This document shows, piece after piece, positions 15,968-22,908 of a stretch of 27,507 nucleotides of DNA. The position numbers were made by a program, and so were the translations under genes. Source of the stretch: Rhodospirillaceae bacterium (GTDB lineage Bacteria; Pseudomonadota; Alphaproteobacteria; UBA7985); assembly GCA_002700865.1 (NCBI GenBank), contig PAFB01000028.1, forward strand, positions 1 to 27,507, written 5' to 3'. Numbering within the stretch: position 1 is the stretch's first letter; the number at the start of each line of letters is the position of its first letter. The notes beneath the pieces are model-generated. The model did no database searches. It saw only the letters and a program-made list of their open reading frames with translations, and had not been told where the DNA came from.

Positions 15968-16507
15968 TCAAAGGAACAAGAGCGAGTTGGGCCGCCCGCG
16001 CGTCATCTCAAGCATGGCTTCCCGCTGTTCTTGGTCCAGAGTTTTGATCAAACTTGCCATACCGCGAAAGGCTTCGCTGTTGAATTCCTGCTGGCGCGCG
16101 TCGATTTGCTCGCGCATCTGGATCACGGTTTCTAGGTCCACTTCCGCGCCACTCAAGGCGGCGCGCAGCGCTTCTTCGCCCTGGGCAAGATCATTAACCA
16201 GCGCCCGACGAGCCTCACGCCTCTGCTTGAGAAAGTCTCGAAACGCCCGGCTTTGCGCCTCGCTGAGGTTCAGACGCTCCTGAACCTGCTTAAACACTTT
16301 TGGCCCCTTGCCCCGCCCGGGTCCGGGGCCGCCGAGCTCACGGTTGCCGGGTTTTTCGCCCCCTCGCAATGAGGCACGCGTATTGATTTCCGCTTCCAGC
16401 GCCCGAATGCTGGCGATGGCGTCATTGCGGCTTTTCAGCAAAGCCGCTCCCAGCCCGATATTCAGGGCAATCAGGCCGACGATGATGATGAAAAGAAGTC
16501 GTGTCAT
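15968..16507 (-). CDS. Membrane-anchored periplasmic CnrX/Spy-like sensor protein
   Basis: 179 aa from the ATG at 16507. Residues 4-24 are one hydrophobic segment (signal anchor), followed by a charged coiled region and a Gly/Pro-rich hinge (about 58-70, GPGPGRGKG). The helical C-terminal domain carries LNLSEAQ (79-85) and LDQEQREAM (157-165), the LTxxQ-like repeats of the CpxP/Spy/ZraP/CnrX (metal-resistance) group. Unlike metal-binding CnrX or ZraP it contains no histidine and no cysteine. An upstream in-frame ATG (16561) exists but overlaps the preceding gene; 16507 has AAGG 8 nt upstream and starts at the anchor. Third gene after the sigma factor and one-TM protein, 10 nt apart, so it likely modulates that pair. 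Confidence 0.75.
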   Translation of the reverse strand: MTRLLFIIIVGLIALNIGLGAALLKSRNDAIASIRALEAEINTRASLRGGEKPGNRELGGPGPGRGKGPKVFKQVQERLNLSEAQSRAFRDFLKQRREARRALVNDLAQGEEALRAALSGAEVDLETVIQMREQIDARQQEFNSEAFRGMASLIKTLDQEQREAMLEMTRGRPNSLLFL

Positions 16508-16517
16508 GCGCCGGGCC

Positions 16518-17042
16518 TTATTCGAGACTGCCAAAAACCGACTCAAAGGCGTCGGCGGCATAAATGTTGGTCGTTTCTGCGCTGCTGTCGAAGGCGAACA
16601 ACTCCAGGGCGCTGGCCGAGTTCAGAATGTCATCCGAATTCACCCCAACATCACCCAGTCCCAGCCCGCCAGCCAAACCGGCGCCGAAACCAAACACGCC
16701 CAGCACGGCACCAGCGGTAACCCCGCGCCAATCCGCGCCAAGCCATGAAGTCAACCGCGCAAGCATGCCCTCACCAGCTGCCGCTGGATCAGTCGCCGCG
16801 GTTCGCCGCGCAAGCGGCTGAGCCCGTTCAGCGAGGGATTGCGCGGCCGCAGCATCTGCGACCACTGCCGTATCAAGACCGGCGGCAGCGACCGCCTGAA
16901 GCGCTGGTGACTGGATCAGCGCTGTCGCCATGTCGGCATTGTCCTCACCATCGAGGAAAGCCGCCAATTCCATGGGGTCGAAATCGTCTGGTAACGTGGT
17001 GGTCGCGTCCGTCGGATTTATGGTTTTCGTTGTCTTTGTCAT
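16518..17042 (-). CDS. One-TM protein, probable anti-sigma factor
   Basis: 174 aa with no family I can name firmly. Residues 1-105 are soluble and presumably cytoplasmic, with an acidic stretch and PMELAAFLDGED (23-34), which resembles the short N-terminal sigma-binding helix of membrane anti-sigma factors. The middle is Ala-rich, residues about 107-130 form a Gly-rich hydrophobic membrane segment, and about 45 acidic residues follow, presumably periplasmic. It has no zinc-binding HxxxCxxC motif. Its ATG overlaps the TGA of the ECF sigma gene (ATGA), the usual coupling of sigma and anti-sigma genes. The role is inferred from position and topology, not from sequence similarity. Confidence 0.6.
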   Translation of the reverse strand: MTKTTKTINPTDATTTLPDDFDPMELAAFLDGEDNADMATALIQSPALQAVAAAGLDTAVVADAAAAQSLAERAQPLARRTAATDPAAAGEGMLARLTSWLGADWRGVTAGAVLGVFGFGAGLAGGLGLGDVGVNSDDILNSASALELFAFDSSAETTNIYAADAFESVFGSLE

Positions 17043-17638
17043 TGTCCACGGGCCTCCGTATCCTGTTTGGCCACAAATGCGTCTCGTATTTTTGTCAGCG
17101 CCTTATGCTTAGCACTTCGAACGGTTTGCGCAGCAATTCCCAACTTTGCTGCAATGTCTTCGACGTCCATGTCTTCGTCGAACATGAGCGTCAAAATCGC
17201 GCGCTGCCGCTCTGAAAGCCCAGCTTCACCGACGCGCTCCTCAACCGCTTGCAGGGCGGTATCGGGCTGGTCAATGGCATCAAAGGCCCGCAGGGACCGT
17301 TCATCCGCCAAAGCGCCGGCATGGTCGTCGATATCCTCAGACTGAGGACGGCGGCGGCGCAACCAGTCGATGGCTGTTGAACTTGCAACCACGCGAAGAA
17401 AAGTTGTCAGTTTGGCCCGCTCGGGGTCAAATTTTTTCAGCAAGGCAAAATCCTGCTTGGAAAGCCGGATAAAAACCTCCTGCCCCACGTCTTCGATATC
17501 GTGCGGCTCACCACGCAGGCCATAGCGACCAAAGGTCTGGCGGACTACGTGAAGAACCAGCCCCGCGTGGTCCTGACAGAAACTCTGCCAGGCACGTGGT
17601 TCACCGTGTCGAAGTGCATCGAGCATTCTGGTGTGCAT
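17039..17638 (-). CDS. ECF-type RNA polymerase sigma factor
   Basis: 199 aa. Region 2 spans about 15-98, with DIEDVGQEVFIRLS (47-60) in the position of the core-binding helix and LTTFLRVVASSTAIDWLRRRR (about 77-97) as the -10 recognition part. A linker of about 40 residues leads to region 4 (about 140-187), LSERQRAILTLMFDEDMDVE followed by the helix-turn-helix IAAKLGIAAQTVRSAKHKAL. Missing regions 1 and 3 mark it as ECF. The ATG at 17638 has AAGGG only 2 nt away; a second ATG at 17626 is possible but lacks a Shine-Dalgarno. First gene of a three-gene module with the one-TM protein and the periplasmic sensor. Its target promoters cannot be read from this window. Confidence 0.88.
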   Translation of the reverse strand: MHTRMLDALRHGEPRAWQSFCQDHAGLVLHVVRQTFGRYGLRGEPHDIEDVGQEVFIRLSKQDFALLKKFDPERAKLTTFLRVVASSTAIDWLRRRRPQSEDIDDHAGALADERSLRAFDAIDQPDTALQAVEERVGEAGLSERQRAILTLMFDEDMDVEDIAAKLGIAAQTVRSAKHKALTKIRDAFVAKQDTEARGQ

Positions 17639-17722
17639 TTCCCTTGCTAAACAACCATTTGGAATGGCCGAACAACTGTCCTTCAGGGGTATTTACGGCA
17701 AGAATTCGGCAAACATCCCCGC

Positions 17723-18520
17723 TCAGTTCGATTTTTTTGGAAAAACCACCAGACAGGCTTCCGCGTTGGGCAATCGATAACAGCCTTCAATCATTTTTTC
17801 GGCCCCGCCAAAGGGAAGATCCAACCCCTCAGCAAACGACAAATAGGCGTAACCATCCGTCGCCAGCGCCTCCATTAAGGCCGGGTAGTCGGCGGGCGCG
17901 CCGGCGAGCTCGTGCAAACGCGCGAACCAGCGGCCACCTTGCGTGGCAAAAGCAGGCTCCAGCGACAACCAGGCGCGTTCCGTCATCAGTCTGCGGGGAC
18001 GAAACGCCATGTAGCGTTCGGGGGAAATCGTTGCGGCGTCCACTGGCGCTTCCCAGACGTAGGGAAGGCCCGTGTGCCGCTCGGGCAAAATGGCGTCGTA
18101 GAAGGCGCGGATTGGGGCATCTTCGGGCAGCGTTGACATCTCCCACCGCAAAAACCGTGTCGGCCCCCAGCTTGTCGGCGTCTGCAACATGGCCGACAGC
18201 AGCGCCCGCCCCAGACCCAGTTTGCGCCAATCCTTGGTGATGAAGAGGTCACCGAGGTAATAGCCGGGCATTTCCGGCGTTGCCGAACCACGCCCGCCCA
18301 GTGAATCAATGCCCAGAACATAGCCCGTGGGTTGGTCCTGATAAAAAGCGACGAAGCACGTCAGGTTTTGCAGAGCACGGGCCATCAGCTGTTCATCATT
18401 GGCAGCCGCCAGAGGCTCACCGCTTTCTTCGGCAAATTCCTTGATCAGGCGGAGCAGCACGCGGGCTTCTTTAGGACCAGCACGGCGAATGAACACTTCG
18501 CTTTGCCCGGTCGGTCTCAT
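17723..18520 (-). CDS. GNAT-family N-acetyltransferase with C-terminal extension
   Basis: 265 aa. Residues about 8-160 form a GNAT domain: FIRRAGPKEARVLLRLIKEF at the start, YYLGDLFITKDWRKLGLGRALL as strand 4 plus the acetyl-CoA loop (Arg-x-x-Gly-x-Gly type, here RKLGLG), and IRAFYDAI in the motif-B region. The last 100 residues (from about PERYMAFRPRRL) are not typical GNAT sequence and may form a second, unrecognised domain. The substrate is unknown. Its ATG overlaps the TGA of the metallopeptidase gene (ATGA), so the two are coupled. No link between their functions is known to me. Confidence 0.85.
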   Translation of the reverse strand: MRPTGQSEVFIRRAGPKEARVLLRLIKEFAEESGEPLAAANDEQLMARALQNLTCFVAFYQDQPTGYVLGIDSLGGRGSATPEMPGYYLGDLFITKDWRKLGLGRALLSAMLQTPTSWGPTRFLRWEMSTLPEDAPIRAFYDAILPERHTGLPYVWEAPVDAATISPERYMAFRPRRLMTERAWLSLEPAFATQGGRWFARLHELAGAPADYPALMEALATDGYAYLSFAEGLDLPFGGAEKMIEGCYRLPNAEACLVVFPKKSN

Positions 18521-19278
18521 CGCCCTGCGGACCCATCAAAAATCAGGGCATGCCAGCCGTTACCATCCCGCCGAAGGACGCCTTTGGCAGCTTCGATGTC
18601 CAAATCGTCCGGACACAGGGCGGCGCATTGCGCCCAAAAGGCGGGGCTGTGGTCCATGTGCTTGAGATGCGCGACTTCGTGCGCAACGACGTATTCGCGC
18701 ACCCAGTCAGCGGCAAAGATCAGCCGCCAGCAAAAGTTCAAACCCGCTCGCGATGAACAACTGCCCCAGCGGGTTTTTGTATCGCGCACACGGAAGGACC
18801 GGAACGGCAAACCCAGCTGCGCCGAAAGCCTCTCGGCGCGGGCGCGCAAGTCGTCACCGGCCTGCGCGATCAGGTATCGTTGCAACCGCAAAACCGGCTC
18901 GCCACGGGACGGCAACACCAGCTCGCCGCGCTCATTCGGGCAGATTTCACGGGCCTTTGGGTCGATGACCACGCGGTAATCCTGCCCGCGAAAAGGGATC
19001 GTGCTGCCTTCCTGAACCACTTGTGTCGAGGGACGGGTGGCGACCTGCTGCTGGAGCCAAGCCTGATTCCGGTGGAGGAAAGCGCGGATTGTGCTTGAGT
19101 CGACGTGCAAGGGCGCAGAAATCTTGATGCGGCACTTGTGTGTATCAATCCGCATGGTCAGACGCCGGGCTCGTTTCAGCCGATTTACGGCGACGTCAAA
19201 AATCTGACCAGCGACGTCGATCTGATCAGGGTCGCGAAAAAGCGTTTGGGCAACCAAATTCGTCTCGGCTTTGTTCAA
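18517..19278 (-). CDS. YgjP-like M48 family metallopeptidase (DUF45)
   Basis: 253 aa. The zinc motif is HEVAHLKHMDHSPAFW, with HExxH plus the downstream His of the YgjP/SprT-like DUF45 group; TKTRWGSCSSRAGLNFCWRL just before it is also characteristic. Probably cytoplasmic; the substrate is unknown. The start is a TTG at 19278: an in-frame TGA lies immediately upstream, there is no ATG or GTG before the conserved core, and a second TTG at 19257 is the only alternative. No strong Shine-Dalgarno precedes either. It follows the Ada/Ogt gene by 30 nt and overlaps the GNAT gene by 4 nt. Confidence 0.9.
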   Translation of the reverse strand: MNKAETNLVAQTLFRDPDQIDVAGQIFDVAVNRLKRARRLTMRIDTHKCRIKISAPLHVDSSTIRAFLHRNQAWLQQQVATRPSTQVVQEGSTIPFRGQDYRVVIDPKAREICPNERGELVLPSRGEPVLRLQRYLIAQAGDDLRARAERLSAQLGLPFRSFRVRDTKTRWGSCSSRAGLNFCWRLIFAADWVREYVVAHEVAHLKHMDHSPAFWAQCAALCPDDLDIEAAKGVLRRDGNGWHALIFDGSAGR

Positions 19279-19308
19279 TCACAGCGCACGAGGCGCGGGC
19301 TCGGGAAT

Positions 19309-20193
19309 TCAGGCCCCTTTTGCACCAATTCGTGCCGATTCCATAGCCAAAAGTCGCTGCTTGCGCTTCACGCCCCAGCGGTAGCCGCCCAGCGCACCAT
19401 CACTTCGGACGATCCGGTGGCAGGGAATGAGCAACGACACCTTGTTGGTGGCACAGCCTTTGGCAACGGCGCGCTGACCTGCCGGCATTCCCATTTCCAG
19501 ACCCAACTCAGCGTAAGAAAGCACCCCGCCTGAGGGGATCGCCAGCAGCGCCTGCCAAACGCGGCGCTGAAACGCTGTTCCCTGTACGTCGAGCCGGAGG
19601 CTACGGCTGGGCAGTCTGCCCGTTTCCAGATGCTCGATAACGTCTTCGAGGACCGCCCTTAAGCCTGCTTCATCCCGATTGATCTGGGCTGCGTGCTTAA
19701 ATTCGGCCTGTACCTCACTGACGAGCGCGCCGTCATCATCACCAAAAGCCAAAAAGCAAAGGCCCACCTCAGTCGCCGCAACCAGCAATCGCCCGAGCGG
19801 GCTGGCAACCACGTCGAAGCTAATCTCAGCACCCTGCCCGAACTTGGCATAGGACGCGGGCGACATGCCCAGCAGAAAACCGCTCTGTTCATAGACCCGG
19901 CTCGCGCTGCCGTAGCCAGCGGCATAAATGGCCTCAGTGACGCTCGGCTCTGTCTTAAGCCGCGCGCGAAACGCCTGCGCCCGCCGTTCAGCGCCGTAGT
20001 CCCAAGGCGAGATACCGACCGCGCGCGTGAACGCCTTTTGCAAATGGGTTGCCGACGTTCCGAGGTCACCGGCTAAAGCCTTGAGCGACAGCTGTTTGGG
20101 CTGCGACAGATCGGCAATCCGGGCGTCAATGAGATCAGCAGCTTGTTGGGCAAGCGATACGTCGGCGCTGGCTTCCGGGGTCTGATCCGTCAT
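19309..20193 (-). CDS. AraC-HTH/methylated-DNA-cysteine S-methyltransferase (Ada-like, lacks N-Ada domain)
   Basis: About 294 aa. The N-terminal third (about 35-115) is an AraC-type double helix-turn-helix (LKALAGDLGTSATHLQKAF and VTEAIYAAGYGSASRVYEQS). The rest is an O6-alkylguanine-DNA methyltransferase with AELGLEMGMPAGQRAVAKGC and the active-site motif IPCHRIVRSDGALGGYRWG, whose Cys accepts the alkyl group. Compared with E. coli Ada, the N-terminal zinc-Cys4 methylphosphotriester domain is missing, so the protein can repair O6-methylguanine but should lack the usual switch that turns Ada into an activator. Two ATGs are possible, 20199 and 20193; AGGA lies 3 nt from the first and 9 nt from the second, so the second is chosen. 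Confidence 0.92.
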   Translation of the reverse strand: MTDQTPEASADVSLAQQAADLIDARIADLSQPKQLSLKALAGDLGTSATHLQKAFTRAVGISPWDYGAERRAQAFRARLKTEPSVTEAIYAAGYGSASRVYEQSGFLLGMSPASYAKFGQGAEISFDVVASPLGRLLVAATEVGLCFLAFGDDDGALVSEVQAEFKHAAQINRDEAGLRAVLEDVIEHLETGRLPSRSLRLDVQGTAFQRRVWQALLAIPSGGVLSYAELGLEMGMPAGQRAVAKGCATNKVSLLIPCHRIVRSDGALGGYRWGVKRKQRLLAMESARIGAKGA

Positions 20194-20289
20194 GGGCATG
20201 GTTCCTCGCTCGCTTCGGTCACGGTTGCCAGCAGTCTACACCAGCGCCGCGGACCGCACCCTCCGAATCATGCACGCATGCCCGAGGGA

Positions 20290-20967
20290 TTAGCCGCGTT
20301 CATGGTCGGCAAGCGCTTCCCCGTTGGCAAACCCCCACGGCTTACGAGGGCTCAGGTTGACGTAGCCTGTACGCCAAGCCTGCTTGTGCTCGCCTTCACC
20401 GTATTCAACCCAGTCAAATCGGCTGATCGAGCAATTGTCCACGCCGACGGAAAGAGCCTTGTCCGGCGATAACCCCATGGCGATGGCCGTTACCGCACGG
20501 ATAACCCCGCCATGCGCCACACAGATGATATCCTTGCCGCGGTGCCGCTGGGTCCAGTCTTCCACCCCCGCGCGCACCCGCTCGATAACGTCCATGAAGC
20601 TCTCACCCTGCGGCGGGCGATATTCAGCGGTGGTATGCCAGAAAGGGTGCTGTTCGCCACCGGGCAGAGCCTCGTCCCAGGTCAAGCCTTCCCATTCGCC
20701 CAACCCTTGCTCAGCAAAGCGGCCATCTTCGGTGCTTTGGATGCTCGGATAGCCTTCGCGGATGATGGCGTCGCGGGTCTTGTGTGTCCGCCCGGCTGTG
20801 CTGGTGAGCCAAACCACGTTCTCCCCCCGCGGCAAAGCGCGCGCGGCAGGGGCGAACATATGGGTCTCGCTAACGTCAACCGGCATGTCCGAGGCACCGT
20901 AGACCAGATGATCAGGGTTAATGACGGGAGCATGCCGCACCCAAAACCAACGCGTGACAGTTGCCAT
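20290..20967 (-). CDS. cobC: Histidine phosphatase family protein, probable alpha-ribazole phosphatase
   Basis: 225 aa of the phosphoglycerate-mutase-like superfamily. The catalytic His is in RHAP (11-14, where RHG is usual); Arg60 and Arg65 (in TAGRTHKTR), Glu91 (LGEWEG) and His152 (VAHGG) complete the active site. The superfamily has many substrates. The assignment to CobC, which removes the 5'-phosphate in cobalamin nucleotide-loop assembly, rests on cobS 19 nt upstream on the same strand and cobT just beyond. The ATG at 20967 has AGAAG upstream. If it is not CobC it would be a generic phosphatase of unknown substrate. Confidence 0.8.
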   Translation of the reverse strand: MATVTRWFWVRHAPVINPDHLVYGASDMPVDVSETHMFAPAARALPRGENVVWLTSTAGRTHKTRDAIIREGYPSIQSTEDGRFAEQGLGEWEGLTWDEALPGGEQHPFWHTTAEYRPPQGESFMDVIERVRAGVEDWTQRHRGKDIICVAHGGVIRAVTAIAMGLSPDKALSVGVDNCSISRFDWVEYGEGEHKQAWRTGYVNLSPRKPWGFANGEALADHERG

Positions 20968-20986
20968 GGTTCTTCTACACCCCTTC

Positions 20987-21754
20987 TCAGGCCATTAAAC
21001 TCAGCGCCGCGCCGAAAAAGGCCAACTCTGCCAGCATTTGTGCCGCGCCGCACACATCGCCAGTCACACCGCCGTATTGCCACCTTGCAAAAACAGCAAA
21101 GGCCACCGCCATTGCGCCCGCGCTCACCGTGCCGACCAGCACCAGCCCTGCGCTTAACGGCACCAGAAGCGCCAGGATCGCAAACCCGATTGCCACGGCA
21201 ATCAGCGCTGTCACGGATGAGGGCCGTTCGGCCCCCAGCCCGGCGGTGCTGGCAGCTGGCAGCAGCGACCATACCAAGGTCATCAGAACCCGTGAAACAA
21301 CGCCCGAGCCGACCATGACAGCCAAAATTACCCGCCAGCCTGCGTCACCAGACAGGCTCATCAGCACCGTCAGTTTCAACCCGACCATGAGCACAAGTGC
21401 CAAGACGCCAAAGGTGCCCAAGCGGCTGTCTTTCATAATCTCCAGCTTGCGCTCACGCGTTGCGCCGCCAAGGCTGTCAGCGACATCACCCAGACCGTCT
21501 TCGTGGAGGGCGCCGGTCAGCAGAATTGAGCCCCCAAGAACAACAACTGCAACAACCGCAGGGTGCCAGCCCAGCCCGGACAACAAGCCCAGAACCACCG
21601 CTTGCGCCAAACCAATGACAAATCCAACCACCGGAAAGGCCCAAGCGGCGCGGGCAACGGGAATATGGTCGCTGAAAAGGAATGATGGCAGCGGAATTCG
21701 CGTCAGAAACGCAAAGCTGGTGCTCAGGCTCCCTACTGCTTCTCTCCAACCCAT
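20987..21754 (-). CDS. cobS: Adenosylcobinamide-GDP ribazoletransferase (cobalamin synthase)
   Basis: 255-aa integral membrane protein that joins alpha-ribazole (or its phosphate) to adenosylcobinamide-GDP, the last assembly step of cobalamin. The family motif HEDGLGDVADS (84-94) followed by KLEIMKDSRLGTFG is intact, and GGVTGDVCGA lies near the C-terminus. At least five hydrophobic segments are visible. The ATG at 21754 has GAGG 9 nt upstream. It is divergent from cobT across 82 nt that contain a perfect inverted repeat. No cobU/cobP kinase gene is in the window. Confidence 0.96.
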   Translation of the reverse strand: MGWREAVGSLSTSFAFLTRIPLPSFLFSDHIPVARAAWAFPVVGFVIGLAQAVVLGLLSGLGWHPAVVAVVVLGGSILLTGALHEDGLGDVADSLGGATRERKLEIMKDSRLGTFGVLALVLMVGLKLTVLMSLSGDAGWRVILAVMVGSGVVSRVLMTLVWSLLPAASTAGLGAERPSSVTALIAVAIGFAILALLVPLSAGLVLVGTVSAGAMAVAFAVFARWQYGGVTGDVCGAAQMLAELAFFGAALSLMA

Positions 21755-21774
21755 CGGTTATACCTCACCCACTG

Positions 21775-21793
21775 AGTCACGCACGCCGTGACT
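21775..21793. promoter_or_regulatory. Inverted repeat between divergent cobS and cobT, operator candidate
   Basis: AGTCACG (21775-21781), 5 nt, CGTGACT (21787-21793): a perfect 7-bp dyad centred in the 82-nt divergent promoter region. A second short palindrome, CACGTG, follows at 21802-21807. The right arm touches a weak -35-like TTGATG (21793-21798) facing cobT. The gap is too short for a cobalamin riboswitch and no B12-box sequence was seen, so a protein operator is more likely than an RNA switch. Function inferred. Confidence 0.45.
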
Positions 21794-21836
21794 TGATGAT
21801 TCACGTGTTCCAACGCTTTAGCGCGAAGTTTATTCC

Positions 21837-22868
21837 ATGACCACTGACCAAAATTCCATTGCTTCCCTGTCCGAAATTCGGGCCTTGCGAGACACCCTCC
21901 CCAGCATCGACACCGAAGCCCGCGACGCCGCGGTCGCGCGCAATGCGATCCTGACCAAGCCGGCGGGTGCCTTGGCTGACCTCGAAGATCTTGCAATCTT
22001 TATGGCCGGTTGGCAGGGCAAGGACAGCCCGCAGGTCAATCATCCTCGTACGGCGGTTTTTGCCGGTAATCACGGGGTCGCGGCGCAGGGTGTGTCTGCT
22101 TACCCGGCCGAAGTGACGGCTCAGATGGTCATGAATTTCCAAGCCGGCGGCGCAGCGGTGAACCAGTTGGTCGGCGACCTCGACGGCGATTTGATGGTCC
22201 ATGAAATGGCGCTCGACAAGCCAACCGAGGATTTCACCCAAGGCCCCGCCATGACCGATGAAGAATGCGCCCAGGCCATAGCATACGGCATGATGGCGGT
22301 AGAGCCGGGGATTGATCTGCTGATGCTTGGCGAAATGGGCATCGGCAACACCACCTCTGCCGCAGCGATTTATCACACGCTTTACGGCGGTACAGCGGAA
22401 GACTGGACCGGCCCGGGCACCGGGGTTGAAGGCGACGCTCTGAGCAACAAAATCCGCGTGGTGCGCGAAGGCGTGGCCTTGCATCGAGAGGCGGCCAACG
22501 ACGGACTCGACGTTCTGGCCCGCTTGGGGGGCCAGGAAATCGCCGGGATAGCCGGGGCCATTCTGGCGGCGCGTATGGCTCGCGTTCCCGTCATCCTCGA
22601 TGGCTATATTTGCTGCGCCGCTGCTGCGTGCTTGCACGCTTGGGCGCCGGAATCCATCGATCACTGCCTCGCAGGACACTTGTCGGTCGAAGGCGCGCAC
22701 GCTGAGGTCCTGCAGCGGCTGGATAAGCGACCTATTCTGCAGCTTGGGATGCGCCTGGGTGAAGGCTCTGGCGCGACGCTGGCCGGCCAAATCGTGCGCT
22801 CTGCCTGTAACCTGCACCGGGGCATGTCCACCTTCGAAGACGCCGGGGTCAGCGAAAGCGTGCACTAA
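21837..22868 (+). CDS. cobT: Nicotinate-nucleotide-dimethylbenzimidazole phosphoribosyltransferase
   Basis: 343 aa, normal length. It makes alpha-ribazole phosphate from dimethylbenzimidazole and nicotinate mononucleotide, supplying the lower ligand used by CobS. Visible motifs are TKPAGALADLEDLA (40-53), FAGNHGVAAQGVSAYP (75-90), LGEMGIGNTTSAAA (164-177), and MRLGEGSGA with the presumed catalytic Glu309. The ATG has GAAG about 8 nt upstream. It is divergent from cobS, and regB begins 40 nt downstream on the same strand with no terminator seen between, so co-transcription with regB is possible. Confidence 0.97.
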   Translation: MTTDQNSIASLSEIRALRDTLPSIDTEARDAAVARNAILTKPAGALADLEDLAIFMAGWQGKDSPQVNHPRTAVFAGNHGVAAQGVSAYPAEVTAQMVMNFQAGGAAVNQLVGDLDGDLMVHEMALDKPTEDFTQGPAMTDEECAQAIAYGMMAVEPGIDLLMLGEMGIGNTTSAAAIYHTLYGGTAEDWTGPGTGVEGDALSNKIRVVREGVALHREAANDGLDVLARLGGQEIAGIAGAILAARMARVPVILDGYICCAAAACLHAWAPESIDHCLAGHLSVEGAHAEVLQRLDKRPILQLGMRLGEGSGATLAGQIVRSACNLHRGMSTFEDAGVSESVH

Positions 22869-22908
22869 AGGCCCTTTTCTTTTGCGTTAATTCTGACAGC
22901 TTAAGGGC

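Noticed and set aside
21755..21836. Cobalamin riboswitch upstream of cobS or cobT
   Set aside because: The divergent gap is only 82 nt and contains no B12-box sequence; a cobalamin riboswitch needs about 200 nt.
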